Part shown: one piece after another, positions 48,771 to 61,704 of the stretch
Layout of the letters: each line of letters starts with the position of its first letter
Position numbering within the stretch: position 1 is the stretch's first letter
Assembly (NCBI GenBank): GCA_005281725.1
Contig: SSBO01000015.1
Location: 62,001-126,000, forward strand
Direction: 5' to 3'
Length of the DNA: 64,000 nucleotides
Source of the DNA: Wuchereria bancrofti
Taxonomy: Eukaryota > Nematoda > Chromadorea > Rhabditida > Onchocercidae
Program-made: the position numbers and the translations under genes
Notes under the pieces: model-generated
The model's database searches: none
Told to the model about the DNA's origin: nothing
What the model saw: the letters and a program-made list of their open reading frames with translations, nothing else

Positions 48771-51231
48771 TTAATATTCAAATATAATTCTTTAGTCTAT
48801 TGCTGTCCAATGTGCAGTATGATATTATATGGCCAAGGTCCTAAAGTATCATAGGTCAAAGTTAACTTTAGTCTTTTGTAGAGGACAAATTTAGGATGAT
48901 ATAATGCTCTGCTTACTCGTCCACAGATTTTTCCGTTTTTCTATCATTTTTCAATTCATACAACTAATTGCTATACTAGTAATTACTCAAATTTAATTTC
49001 TTTCATTTCAATTTCAAGTAATAAAGCATAAGAATACCTCATTTATACATTGAAATGATAATCGTATCGTTTTCATATAGATAGTTTATCGCTGAAATAA
49101 TAAAAAGTAATTTTGAAAAATCGTACAAATTAAGCTCCTCAAATATTTCAGAAGGAATTTTAGCACTTCTGGATCTTTAGGCGAAAAATCAGTTAGTGTC
49201 AAGGTCTATCAAGAAATGATAAATCTAATGATAACTTCTGATAATTAAACCATAAGTTAACGATCATCAATAATCTGTGATATTGTGCTCAACGAATACA
49301 ACTCATTTCCTCCACCATTTATTATTCAACATATTGTAATAGTTAATTTACGTTAATTTACGCTTGAATTACGTATTACAAAGTGCGCCTTTCAAACAAA
49401 ACGTGTCCATTAAATATGTTTCCTTAAATTAAACAGAAATTAGAAACTGATGTATAACATGTAAATACATGAAATGCCTAAATAGAATGAAAATAACCGA
49501 TTATGAAATTAGCTACGATAACAAACAATGGACAAAAGCGCATCATTCCCACTCATTGTCCTCCTTGCGCTGATACTTTGCAAAGAGATTAGGAAAATTG
49601 ATTGAACGGATGATAAACATGAAATTTCTTTTTTCTCCTCTTTTCATCTTTCACCTCATTAACATTAACGTTTTCATACAACTAATTAACTTTCTAAATT
49701 TATTTATACGCACTGTTTTCCATCGTATTTATACGTTGTAATTTTCCGTCTACTTTTTCTACTTTTTATAAAAAGAATGGTATGCATACAGTGCTGAATT
49801 TAATTAATTTAGTGTAAAACTAAGAATATAGAAGAACGTGTGTAAAATTCATAGTGAAATGCTTCCATTTCAGAGATTAATGAGATTTTATGGAGGAAAA
49901 TTAGTGAAGGAAGGAAGGAAGGAAGGAATTAGTCAGAAGTTGAAATGTTATGTTTTTTTTTTCAATATAAATGCCAGTGTGTCATCATTTGCCTACTAAA
50001 ACAATTGCTAATTCAATAAAAGGAAACTGATTTAATTGTACTGAATAAAAGATGTAAAATTTCATTGATAACAGATAAATTTAAAGGAATGAATGAGTTT
50101 AAATGTCAGTGTTTATGAATTGTAAGCAGAAGAACAAAGATCAACATTTCAAGATATTATCACTCATTTATTGTAATTACAAAAGCAGTTAAAATCAGCT
50201 TCTTGAAAGGAATTTTGTATGAATAATATAGCAAAATTAGTAAGAATAATTATGGTTGATCAATTGATTATTTCATTTCAAACAGTGATAAAAGGTAATT
50301 TAAAGTTTTGTGGATCCATCACTACTTCATCCATCATTTATAACCTATGTGGTAATGCAATTTCGATACATATTCAATTAACTAAACTAAGGTTCAGGTC
50401 AAAGGTTACTGCTGACTTAAACTTGTAAGTTTAGCTTACTTTTTTCTGAAAAATTAAATAGGTGCATGCTATTAATTAGTAATTTATTCTTAAAAACTGA
50501 CATTAAATTATTGATCATCCATTAATGATAGAACATCGATTGCATTTATTTTTAAAAAAAAAGCACAATAAATTGTCTTATGAATTGCGTTTATTCATAT
50601 GAAAAGTATCACTGTTTTACTTAAATTATTTTTTTCAATGAAAATTACTAAATTTATTAAAAAGAATTAGTAAAAAAAGAAGGAAGCAGAATTTGACATA
50701 TCATTTTTGTAATTTTTTAATACTCCCCAAAAGCTAATAGGCATAGTGTGACTAATAAACATAAAATTAATTAATTTTAAATGATAATTATTTCATAATA
50801 TTTAATACAGCATCATTATTTAATAAATGCATCACATTTCCATTTTATTTACCATACTTTCAGACAAAGAAATGTTGCGTACCATTTTTCATTACTGATA
50901 AAAGATTTCAAATTCATTAACACTACTGTAATTATATGGACAGTAAGCAATTTTTACTGATAAATTTTTCCGAAGTTTGTTCCATCGATCTTTTTTTCCT
51001 TTCAATTTTTTTTTTTCGTCGTATAAAATGACATTTTCATTCACTTTTCTTGTTGTTAGGTAATAATAATTTTTGTTACGGATAAGAGAGTAGGCATGAA
51101 GGTACATCCTTTTTTACGATTATCTTTTAATGAGTTTTAATTAATCAGTGTGGAAAATAAGTGATTACTTGGCTGAAACATGTTTTTAAAAATTTCTTTT
51201 TTTTTTTGTTATTTTTTTCGGAAAAAAATTC

Positions 51232-51402
51232 CTCATGATATGCATTTAAATGTGATCATTTATTTCTATAATCTTGTTTGAAATATCTTCTTTTTTTCTT
51301 TTTCGAGAGTTCATTTTTCACAGAAATAGCGAAGATCTAGAGATTTTATTCGAATAATCGATAGAATTTCTCATGATATGCATTTAAATGTGATTATTTA
51401 TT
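51232..51402. repeat. Direct repeat pair, 33 bases
   Basis: CTCATGATATGCATTTAAAT and the following 13 bases occur at 51232-51265 and again at 51370-51402 with one clear mismatch, 138 bases apart. Confidence 0.75.
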
Positions 51403-52263
51403 CCATAAAATTCCGTAAAAAAGTCATTCATTCAGTTTTATCTTGTTTAAACAATGCTTTTTTTGTTTTTTTTTTGAGGATTTTTCTTTTCCTCTCATTA
51501 AACTATTAAACAATAAAGCTTTAAAAAAGTTTTTTAGCTAAAACCATCGTAGAATGCTAATAGATTACGATGATGATGAAAATAGCGTAAAAATTTAGTA
51601 AACTGTTTACATTAAAATTTGTTTGCATGTGCAGCCAAAATAGTTTAAATAAATTATATTGTTCTTTCTTTTTTTTTTTTTTTGAAAAGAGAGTTTAAGT
51701 ATTCATCTACAAGTTTAAGTAATCATTGACCTTTAGTTCAAGTAGCTTATATCAAGCATCAGAATTGCATTGGTCATTGGTCACCACACTTTGACCTTAT
51801 CAGATTTTAGCCTCTTTGATATATCATATCTATGTCAAGAAAGTTAGTTGCATTTTTGTCGCAGAAATCATCTAAAAGACGATAATTTATTGTTGAGAAA
51901 AAATTTTTGAATAATTTCAGAATTTCTGATAAGTTAATTCAATGATTGGAAATATGAATTATTAATAATTATTTTATTGTTACATTATACCGTCAGTAAA
52001 AATATAAAAAATTCGATTGCATAAAAAATCAAATAACAAAAATCGCAAATTAATTCTAAAGTTCCGCCTCCTCTCCTTTCTTTTTTTTTAGTATTATTTC
52101 ATGCTAATATTATTAGTAAAATTAATTTAAAGATATAAATTCATATTGAAGTTTTCCAATATTTTAGTTTCAGTGAATTTTGAATTGGAACATAAATCAC
52201 TAAATAAATTATATTGTTATTTTTTATTCATTTTTTTTTTGAGAAGAGATTTTTTCTGGCAAG

Positions 52264-52303
52264 TTTAAGTATTCATTGAACTAAAGGTCAACGAATACTT
52301 AAA
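52264..52303. repeat. Imperfect palindrome
   Basis: Arms 52267-52279 and 52288-52300 (AAGTATTCATTGA against its complement) pair with one mismatch around an 8-base loop and extend about three A-T pairs further out. A related diverged copy lies at about 51690-51745 and shares the 16 bases TTGACCTTTAGTTCAA in reverse orientation. Confidence 0.7.
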
Positions 52304-52513
52304 AATGAACTTTTCCGATCCATTTTATTTAGTTTAAGATTTAATATTTTATAATATTTTCTAATACATAAAATCTAATATTCTAAGAAAATTCCATTTT
52401 GAGTGTCTTCTAGGAAACTGACATATCGTTATAGCAGATTTTAAGTTATATTATCCAAATGTAATCCATCAAATAGCCAAAAATCCAAATAATGAATCTA
52501 AAACATTTCTTTT

Positions 52514-52552
52514 CTTGGCTATTTATTTTCTCTTAGAAAATAAATAGCCAAG
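52514..52552. repeat. Perfect 18-base-pair hairpin
   Basis: CTTGGCTATTTATTTTCT at 52514-52531 is followed by a 3-base loop and its exact reverse complement at 52535-52552. This is the cleanest inverted repeat I saw in the window. The stem is too short, and the loop too tight, for a typical microRNA precursor. Confidence 0.9.
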
Positions 52553-53882
52553 GAAAAAAGCATTCACTTGAAATGGTCATGAAAAATACATAATGAATAT
52601 TAGATGTAACTTTTAAGAAAAACTTTCTTCTTATTCGTTTATTGTTCGTAATCATTTAAACTGTCACTCATAAATAACAACATTTTTCATTTAATTACAT
52701 CGGTGAAAAATTTCCGAAAAAAAAATTTCAATGAAAAATTCAAAAAATGAAGAAAATTGAACAGGTATTGTCTTCATCATAAGCTGTATGATAATGATAA
52801 ATTGTTTGCTGATTATATCATCAACAGCAGGTAAATATTTGTGAAAATGATCAATTTTTGTTGATAAATTCGCTGTCAATTCAAAAAATTCATTTTTCCT
52901 TTTTAATTGTTTGAAAAATATAAGCAAAAAGTTTCATTGTCCTATTAAATTGTTTCTTTCTTTTCTTCCTGGATGGATAATTTTAAGAAAAAATTTTTAG
53001 AAATAAGTTCAAAAAGTGAAAGTGCAAATAACTTTCTAAAATGTTAACTAAGTAAGCATTTTAATTTAAAAAGAAAATTTATTGTAATGTGTAATTTTTT
53101 GTATGACTGAGTGAAAATTATAACAGATTCATTAATTTATTAGTTATCAAGTTGACAACCACAATAAAAATATTCTATGAATTATTTTAATGCTATTATC
53201 ATTATTTAGAAAAATTTGTTTATGGTTAGGTTGTAAAAGTTTTTGAATCTTTTTTTTATGAAATTTATTAAATGCTGTAAGGTATTTTAATGAAAAATGT
53301 ACTTCCAGTTCTATCAGTTTCCTTTTTTGTTTTATTTTTGCACTTTCTCTCTCGCTTTCCCTCTTTCTTTTTCCAGAATACTATCACTAATTAGCATGTT
53401 AATTAATTAGCAAAATTAATATCCTATAAATTATCTTTGCTAACATCAAAAATTTACAATTGTTTGTTGATTTATACACTGAGAATATTTTCGATTTATT
53501 ATTTAATTTCCTATTTAACACCGCGATTTGGTGGAATAATTAATACAGAGCCAATTCCGGAATTGCGTGATTGTTGTAGTGCTTACAGATAATGTAACCG
53601 GAAATTATCATCCGGAAGGGGAATATTTCACATAAAGCACTATAATTTGACATGCACGATAATGATTATTTTTAATAATATATTTAAAAAAGATCAAATA
53701 AAAATTTTCAATCATTTTCACTTCACGTTTCTCTAAGCAATATTATTTACTTTGAAGCACCTAGCACTAATTTAATTTTTGAAAATTTACTTTTTATTTA
53801 ACATATTTCTTATTGCTAAATCTATCATAAATTTATTTTCAATTCTGATTTGTTCATTATTTCTTTTAACTTTGTTAATTTT

Positions 53883-53930
53883 GAGAGGGAGAGAGAGAAA
53901 GAGAGAGAGGGAGAGGGAGGGAGGGAGAAA
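53883..53930. repeat. Purine (GA/GGA) microsatellite
   Basis: A run of GAGAGA passing into GGGAGGGAGGGAG, 0.55 kb upstream of collagen B. Confidence 0.9.
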
Positions 53931-54469
53931 ACTAAACATTGAATTATTAAATCTTTTACGGATAAACAAACGTTTTCATATAAAATTTTCTTTTCCATTA
54001 TAATTTGATCAAATTTATTATTTCCTTTAATATTATTGTTCTGCTTTGTAATCATTTATTCAGTTTTTTCTTTTTTAAAAAATTTATTATTCGAAAAAAA
54101 AAAAGAAAAAGAAAATTTTAACGAAATATTGTAGTTACGACGGATCCAACAAACTTAGCTAATAGCTGTGAATAGATAATGATTCTATGAAAATTAGTTA
54201 TTTTCTCGAAAGCAAATTAATTAGCCGAAATAAAAATGCCAATTCATCTTCTAAGAGTATATTAACAATGATAAGTTGTTATCACTATCCTTAGTAATCA
54301 GTAAAATGAAAACAAAAAGATTAAAATTTGATTTATATAAAACAAGTATTTATTTTCTGCAAAACGAAAAACTTGCGAAAATATTAAATGAATAGCACAA
54401 AAAAAGAATCTAAAAATATTTTTATCAATTTGTAAATAAAATGATATTTCTAAATTGTAAAGAATTTTT

Positions 54470-54471
54470 AG
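54470..54471 (+). other. Putative trans-splice acceptor, collagen B
   Basis: GAATTTTTAG ends at 54471, five bases before the ATG at 54477. This favours that ATG over the in-frame ATG at 54441, which would lie upstream of the acceptor. Confidence 0.5.
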
Positions 54472-54476
54472 CAACA

Positions 54477-55869
54477 ATGGATGAATTTAATTCGACCAAA
54501 ATTATATTTCGACAGCAACAAATAACAAATTTACGACGTGTAGCATTGTTTGCTGTAATTTCAGCAGTAACTGCAACATTTGTTTGCATGTTTTCAATAC
54601 CGTTATTCTATAATTACCTGCAATACATGCATTCAAGCATGCAAAATGAAATTGGTTTTTGCAAACAACGAAGTCAAAATATTTGGAAAGAAATATCGAA
54701 GACGCAAGTTTGTATTTTTCGTCTATATCTATGCAAATATAATATCTATCTTTTCTTGAATTAAGTGAAAAAAGAATGGAACATAAAACTTGAACACTAG
54801 AAATATTATTTATTGTAATTTTAATATTACTCTGGTGATGTCTTCTTCTATAACATTTGATAAGTTTGCAAATGTCATTTGGATTTTCTGATAAATTATC
54901 ATCAAATTGTTTTATGCTATAATTAGTCTGTTAATTAAAAGTAATCCATTCAAGAATAAAATGAAAAATTCATTATTTTTTATTATTTTATAGTTTTTGT
55001 AACAGATCGATTAGATAAACGATCATAAAATTTTGCATAAATATAATAATATATGAATTTTAATTGATGTTAATGGATTAATTGCGTGCTAAGACTGTCA
55101 AATTCTGATCAAATTTTGAAACATTTTATTTTTCATATTTTTAAAGAAAAAAGAAATAGCATTTTATTTGCAGATTTTAGTTGGAGGGCAAAGATATAAA
55201 AGATTGGCGAGTTTTGTTGGTACAATACCTAATTATTCGAATTGGAATCAACAAACATCACCAGTAAAGCGAAGTGTATGCTGTGGATGCAGTGTGTCAC
55301 CACCAGGGCCTAGAGGCCTACCTGGTCCGGATGGCCAAAGCGGTCCGGACGGATTGCCGGGACGACCAGGCATGAATGGACTGGATGCTCCGCCGCCGAA
55401 ACAACCAGAACGCATTGTTTTCTGTTTCGAATGTAAAAAAGGTGAACCTGGTCCTCCAGGACAGCCAGGTCCGAAAGGATTAATTGGTAAGCCAGGTTTG
55501 CCAGGCCGTGACGGGTATCCAGGTTTACCTGGGCATCCTGGTAGACAAGGACCGGTGGGACCACCCGGCCCACCTGGTAAACCAGGTCTTCCTGGGCCTA
55601 ATGGACTTCCAGGAATTGTCGTTGAAACAGCTGTGCCGAACGGACCGCAAGGACATCCTGGCCGTAGAGGAGAACAAGGTGCACCAGGGAGTCCTGGTAA
55701 AAGTGGATTGCCAGGCAAAAATGGAGCGGAAGGGCCACCCGGAGATCCGGGCAGTGACGGGGTTCCTGGTCTAGTGGGAGCGACAGGTGAACCAGGTATT
55801 CGAGGACCGCAAGGATCTATTGGACAGTGTGACCACTGTCCACTACCAAGAGTAGCTGTAGGATATTAA
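54477..55869 (+). CDS. Cuticle collagen B
   Basis: Two exons, 54477-54707 and 55174-55869, join in phase and give 308 aa. The layout matches collagen A: membrane anchor ([19 protein letters not shown]), conserved block ending IWKEISKTQ, cleavage site R-Y-K-R at 84-87, Cys cluster [11 protein letters not shown], short Gly-X-Y block, FCFECKKG, long Gly-X-Y blocks with one break at IVVETAVPN, and C-terminal [13 protein letters not shown]. The first intron falls at the same place as in collagen A, but the two later introns of A are absent. The collagen exon is clearly richer in G+C (many CCG, GGC and CGT codons) than collagen A or the flanks. It should be secreted, processed and crosslinked into the cuticle like its relatives. 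Confidence 0.95.
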
Positions 55870-57598
55870 ATATAATGAGTCTCATTTTTTGGATTTTATT
55901 CCGAATTACAGTCCCTTTTCCCTACTAACTCTTAATATAGTCTTCAAAAAGTAAGAATTAGCAGGTTTTGATATATTTCCAAAAACTGTTCAATTTCACA
56001 TCAAATTCTAAAATGGATCTGTTTATGGTTAACTGTGACATTTTTCAAATGGAATTTTTGTTTCATTTTGCTTCTCACTGTCATTTATATATTGTTAGTA
56101 TTTTCTTTTAATCTAGCAAATTTGTCAGAAATTTCTAAAGTTTGACATATTGTTGAAAATGTAACTGTTTATTACCGAATAGATAATCCAATCGATATAA
56201 GTTGAACATCCATCTTTGATAATGCAATGTGTAAAAATTGGAAATTGTGAAATAATCTAAAATGTGAAGAGACTTATATAACTGATGGTGATATGTTAGA
56301 CATAATTTTAGAGAAAAAAAAACTTTAATAATCTTAGCCATTAATGAAAATCAATTTTTAATTTATCTATTAATCCTAGCTATAATGACACTATGTAATA
56401 TTGTTCCTCAAATACATTATCGTTGTAAGGAAATTTTCGTTTCGTTTTTGCTTATATTTTAGTCATTCAGGCATTTTTTTATAAAGAAAACATACTATTT
56501 GCAAAGTATTTCAAAACATTAATTAAATTCCCATCAATTGTTTTTAAAATTTAATTAGTGTAGTTCATATTCTAGTTTGGATGCAGAAAGTTCACCTTCT
56601 TATTTCCTCAGTAATCATTGATGTTTAAACAGTGCAGTAATTTATTCATATATTCCTAAAATTTTTGAATTTCTATTAATTTAGATGATGGCGACACGTT
56701 GAAATAAAAATGTGAATAAGGATAACGAATAAAAATCTTTAAACATGTAGCATTCAGTAGTTGCTTAAAAAAAACACCAATTATCCAAATGACTTCAATT
56801 GAAATTGTGAGTCTTGAAAATCTTAGGAATTTATTGTGGTGCTCGTTCCCGTTTTTGCTTTATTTCCCAATTAATAACAAGGTCGAAAAAAAAAAACTTT
56901 TCATTTTTCATTTCGTGTTTAGCAAAAGTTCAAAACAGTGAAAAATGTTATCACAGGAATTCAAAATAATAAAAACCTTAGACAACTTGATTGGAAAATA
57001 AAAAAATACAAAACTTCAAGGCAGATCATACGCTAAAAGTGACCTAATGAGCAGCATTTTAGTTTCTTCTTCAAATTTTTACCATAACACTAAATCCATC
57101 ACAAATCAAACTATCCTTTCACAATCAACGTATCAAATGCTCATCTAATGAAATCCACTGTAAAACTGAAATATTTATAAAAATTTGACATAATATTGAA
57201 AAAGAAAGTAACGAAAGGAACAATAAAAGAATAAACTTTTCTTGCATTAAAAATCTTGGTTAGTTAACATAAGGCGCAATAAAAATATATTTGAGTTTTA
57301 GCAAATGATTTCTTGAACACAGAATTTACAATCTAAGCAATAGAACTATGCAAAAAATTTTTTCCGAAAGAATCATAAACGAAAAAAACAATTCATACTA
57401 GTGATAGTAATAAAGTGTGATAGGAATTAGTAAAAAGCAAATTGTAAAAAGGTTCATTATTAAATACGATCAAATCCTAGTAATGCATAAACGAATAACA
57501 AACACAAAATGAATCATTCTAAGAGGAAGAAATTTTTCACTAATTGCTAACATTAATCATTGATACTGCTTGTATGAAAAGAGAAGAGAGAGCATTTT
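55870..57598. other. Intergenic between collagen B and ROMO1
   Basis: Convergent 3' ends of collagen B and ROMO1. AT-rich, with no exon seen. Confidence 0.5.
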
Positions 57599-58269
57599 TT
57601 AGCAACGTAATCCTTGTGCGATCATCATAAATACTGCAAATGAACTACCCATTTTTGTAGAATATCGTCCAGCTTGTGCTATCATTGCACGTCCTCTAAG
57701 ACCCATGCTGAAAAATAGCGGTAAAATCATTTCCTCGTGATAAAAAAAAAAAACATAACTGAGAATAATCGTGAGGACGATCGTCAGTCAGTTGGGGTTG
57801 ATAATAGAAATCTAAGTTACACCGGTATTTAAGGTGGCATGCTTATAGTTGACGCTTTTTTTTAAGTCAATTTTACGTTTTCAAATTAGTATAGATCACT
57901 ATTACATAAGCAACATATTTTTGAAATATCAATGTCGCAAAAAATTTAAGTTTTTTAAAAGAATAAACATAGACTGTCTTATTAATTCATCACTATCCCA
58001 ATGAACACCAATATGCTTAAGTATGTAATCAAATTATGGTCGAATAGAATTAAAAAAGCAAGTAGCCAATTTATGAAGTGATAAGAGAAGTAAGTTTAGC
58101 ACTAAGTAATTAATCTTAATTTAAATTCCAACCTGAATGCACTAGCAGTGCCGATAACAACACCTGATGCACAACCAATGAATACTCCCATTAGTAAGCC
58201 CATTTTCATTTTTTGCCAACATGATATTTGTGGATGTCCAGAGACGCCTTGATATTGTGGCACTGGCAT
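57599..58269 (-). CDS. ROMO1: ROMO1 (reactive oxygen species modulator 1)
   Basis: Exons 58133-58269 and 57599-57707 join in phase 2 and give 81 aa, close to the 79 aa of human ROMO1. The protein begins MPVPQYQGVSGHPQISCW, then has KMKMGLLMGVFIGCASGVV and GTASAF. After the junction come SMGLRGRAMIAQAG and the C-terminus FMMIAQGLRC. These match the family in order: N-terminal Cys, Gly-rich first membrane helix with small-residue motifs, RGR turn, second amphipathic helix, final RC. ROMO1 is an inner mitochondrial membrane protein linked to reactive oxygen production, cristae and TIM23 import. It is the third gene of a same-strand group with PIN1 and FOXRED1. Confidence 0.95.
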
Positions 58270-59600
58270 TGTTCTTTGTCAATTTCAGAACTCCACCTTT
58301 AATAACGCACCACCGATTACTTTTAAAACGGCATAATACAAAAATAGTAATCAAAATGGAAAATTAAAGCACCAGCTTACCACTATAAACTAAGTTTTAA
58401 AAATGGAACTAATGTGAAATTGAATTAAATTTCTTCCTTTTCGAAAATAAGAAAAAAATAAAATATATGAAGTGAAAACACTGACAAGTAATCAACGAAT
58501 TTAGAAATGGTCATTTCCAGTACAATGCTGATAACATCAAATATATAATTAATTGTAAATTTACAGCACTCCAATGTTAGCCACTAATACTATACTAATA
58601 CAATACACAGAAATTTTCACTTATATACATAAATCCCATTCTAGTAAATTAAATATATGCAATGCTTTTAATACATTGCATTCACTGTAATTCTCACTTT
58701 TCTTGAATACAGAAAAGACTATCGATGGAGTGTCGATTATTCATTCACATAAAGTTATGTTAAGGAGAAGTAAATTATGGCCATTTGTTATGACAACTGT
58801 TTTTAACACCAAAAGTACTACAAAACTGATTTGAAATCATTTATTTCTTTTCACTTTAACCAACAATACAAATGATAATTGACAAAATTGCCAATAAACT
58901 CATACACATATCTCAGATTATCCGAAGTTTGTGAGTTATTAATAAATGCATTTATAGCACAATGAAAAAAACATACTGTAAATATTAAACTCCTAGCAAT
59001 TGAAACATTAATCTTAATACATAGCTACTCTTGTCATTGATTGGAATTTCATTTACATATTATCAAAACCAACTCTATTATCCACTGGTCATATCTTTTC
59101 CGTTTTTCTCTCCTTGATCATGATCCGTTATTAATATGAACTGCAAAAATATGAATAAATAAATAAATAGACAAATTCAACAACAACCAGTTTTTGCAAC
59201 AACTATCGAATAACTGAAATGGAAGCAATTTCAGAAAACAGAGCAATATAGGCTCCTGCATGAGTTTGTTACAACGTTTATTGAATCAGCAGCAGCATCA
59301 CCAAATGAATCATTATGGTTAATAAATTTAACGAGTCGCAAAAAGAAACGTTTAATTTCATTCATTTCATCCCTAACAAATAAAATCTTATTATAATTAC
59401 GATTTTTGTACTCTGCAGTCCCAGAAAAGTAAAAAGAGAACAGGAAAAACCTGAAAGAAGTGCGAGGAGAGAGCAATCATTTGTATAGAAAGAGTACAAA
59501 AACCATGCAACTGCAATGCGAAGTTGAAGACCCGCATAGAAAAAAGCTTTAGATTCATAGAAGCTGAGAAGATTATGATACGCGATAAAGAGATCGCATA
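58270..59600. other. Intergenic between PIN1 and ROMO1
   Basis: About 1.3 kb covering the PIN1 3' UTR and ROMO1 upstream region. Overlapping minus-strand open frames at 59231-59604 lie directly after the PIN1 stop and look like 3' UTR. No exon is supported. Confidence 0.5.
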
Positions 59601-61162
59601 TCAAGCAATTCGATAAATAAGATGTAAGCCTGAATCAGTATCAACTATATCACTCAACTGTCCAACCTGAAAAAAAAAACTATAATAATAAAGCAAGCAT
59701 GATTGTTTGAGAATCCGTAATAAAAATTTAATCTTCCAGTTTTACACAAAAATTTTCTTGGGCATGAACACTTCCACTTCTATTAGTGGTGAGATTGCGA
59801 ATATTTTTCTTGGAAAAAAATTAGGCATATTAACTTAGTCTTTCTTATCTCTGTTCTAAAATATGTCAGATGCAAAATATCCTCTTTCAGCATCTCACTC
59901 ATGCTAACACTCTAAATATACTATCATCATACGTCTGATAAGGATAAATTTAAAATCTCTTAAATAAAGTAAAAGTTACTGCAAGAGCAAAAGCGGCGTC
60001 TTCAAAAGATTTTTGCATCTGTCGGCGTTTAAAAAACCCCAAATCACCACCTCGCTTCGCTGAGGAACAATCGCTAAATTCCTTAGCCAAATCTCTCAAT
60101 TTTGATTTTCTATCAGATGCCTCCTCAATTTGCTTTCTATAGCCTGCAAAGAAAAAAAAAACTTATTTTTCAACGAAAAGATTTTCGTTAGAAATATGCG
60201 AAATTAGAAAAATGAGACATGATAATATTAACAAATAGAACGTATAACAGATGAAAAATTAGTCTAATTCCTCATCCATCTTTCGTCACCATCCAATGCT
60301 TCCCTGCAAAAGATGAAACTCATAAACGCAGTTCGATCCGAAAAGCTAAATTTAGGTGAATACAGCTGAGAAGTATGAGAGACGGATAATTTTTTCTTTT
60401 TGGAAAGAAAAAAAAACACTAGGAAACTAAGTCGAACCAGTCAAAATTTTCCTCGCATCTTCTTTTGATCGTGTAATAACATCTGAGCGCCATGATGAAG
60501 GACGCCTCGAACCACTATGTTTTACTAACAAATGTGCGCAATGTACCTAAAAATCACTCATTTCAATAATTATCATATATGTTGCACTTCAGTCAAGTGA
60601 AAATGCATGATGATGAACAGAAAACGTTTAAAATACATCTTGAGATCGTTTTAAAACAAATTTTTGCTGCAATTAGATGATTTTGTGTAATGAATATAGT
60701 TACAAAACTATAATCCAAAGAATTTGTTTTAAATTCATGAATTTGCTACTTATCCTTTTAAATTTCTCATATGATGATCATTAAGTAGTTACTGGAAAAA
60801 AAAAAACTTCCGAAATATACTTCATTCAAGCTTGCTTGCGCCGGATCAGCTGGTTTTGTGGGACGTTCCCACTGACTGCGACCAGTGTATACATTGAAAT
60901 AATAAAACCGGTCTAAAATGATTACATAAATGAATCTAGTGAAAAAACTTGACAGCGAAAGACCTACACTTCTAAATTCCCAAACGAATAAAGCAGTGAA
61001 AAACATAATCTTCAAAGAAATGTTAAACAAACTATTTGAGCGACTCATTCGTTTCTCCCATCCCTTTGGTAATTCTTTTACAGCTTCCTTCTCTTCTTCC
61101 TCAACTTGATCGCCATCATCCGATCTACTACGTTTTTTTTCCGGCTCAACAGAGAGAGACAT
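59601..61162 (-). CDS. PIN1: PIN1-type peptidyl-prolyl isomerase
   Basis: Exons 61033-61162, 60821-60912, 60438-60546, 59980-60143 and 59601-59666 join in phase and give 186 aa (human PIN1 is 163). PIN1 isomerises phospho-Ser/Thr-Pro bonds. Residues 1-30 are a charged extension with KKRSRS. The WW domain follows ([23 protein letters not shown]35 and W58). The parvulin domain has H79, K83 and the phosphate-binding R88-R89 ([16 protein letters not shown]), catalytic C136 in [15 protein letters not shown]153 and F157 ([14 protein letters not shown]), and H180 in DSGLHLIYR. All catalytic and binding residues known from human PIN1 are present. An acceptor 12 bases before the ATG (61175-61176) suggests trans-splicing. 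Confidence 0.96.
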
Positions 61163-61704
61163 CGAAACTATACGCTAATCCACAATGAATATGTGAATTT
61201 TATATAAAATATGATCTAAAAAAGTAAGATAAGAACGGATAATGCTAAAATATAACAAACCCGAAAACATCAAATTTTTTCAGTGTGCACAAACTGATTT
61301 CTCACATTACAAAATATTATCTTTAATAAATGAGTATTTCAGAAATTTGCATAATACTTGAGTAACGGTATAGTTTAAGAAGCATCACTATCTTGAATAA
61401 ATATCGATGAAGTATCCTTGGAAGATTTTTATTGATAATACATTGTTAATATTTTCTACAAAAATCACAAATTTTTACCATCAAATAAATAAAGGAATCA
61501 CCCGTGAAGAATTAAGGACGTGCGAAACACAACTTTATATGAATATCTTCTACAGAAAATTTACGCAAATATCAAACAAACAAGTTTGCTTGGTTGTAAC
61601 TGTCGGTATCAGAAATAAAAAAACTAGAAAAAAACTAAAAGTACAAACAAAAGCAAAAATGTAGAATGACAATTACGATGCTGCATAGCGCAATAACGTT
61701 CCAA
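61163..61704. other. Short gap between FOXRED1 and PIN1
   Basis: 542 bases separate the FOXRED1 stop from the PIN1 start on the same strand, and a putative acceptor lies at 61175-61176. A plus-strand open frame at 61407-61664 is Lys/Thr-rich, runs against both neighbours and has no start or splice context, so I do not call it. Confidence 0.5.

Larger units (their letters stand above)
47129..54469. other. Gene desert between RING gene and collagen B
   Basis: About 7.3 kb without a defensible coding exon. It holds a G+C-richer island at about 48596-48770, an (AGGA/GGAA) run near 49909-49926, a 33-base direct repeat (51232-51265 and 51370-51402), two inverted repeats (52264-52303 and 52514-52552) and a purine repeat at about 53883-53930. 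The open frame at 50219-50428 has no supporting context. Confidence 0.45.

Noticed and set aside
55248..55774. Pro/Gly-rich frames antisense to or overlapping collagen B
   Set aside because: Shadows of the Gly-X-Y repeat; the collagen frame has the anchor, Cys clusters and C-terminus.
59231..59604. Minus-strand open frames after PIN1
   Set aside because: Directly downstream of the PIN1 stop, overlapping one another; most likely 3' UTR.
61407..61664. 85-residue plus-strand open frame between FOXRED1 and PIN1
   Set aside because: Lies against both genes in their intercistronic gap, Lys-rich, no splice or start context.
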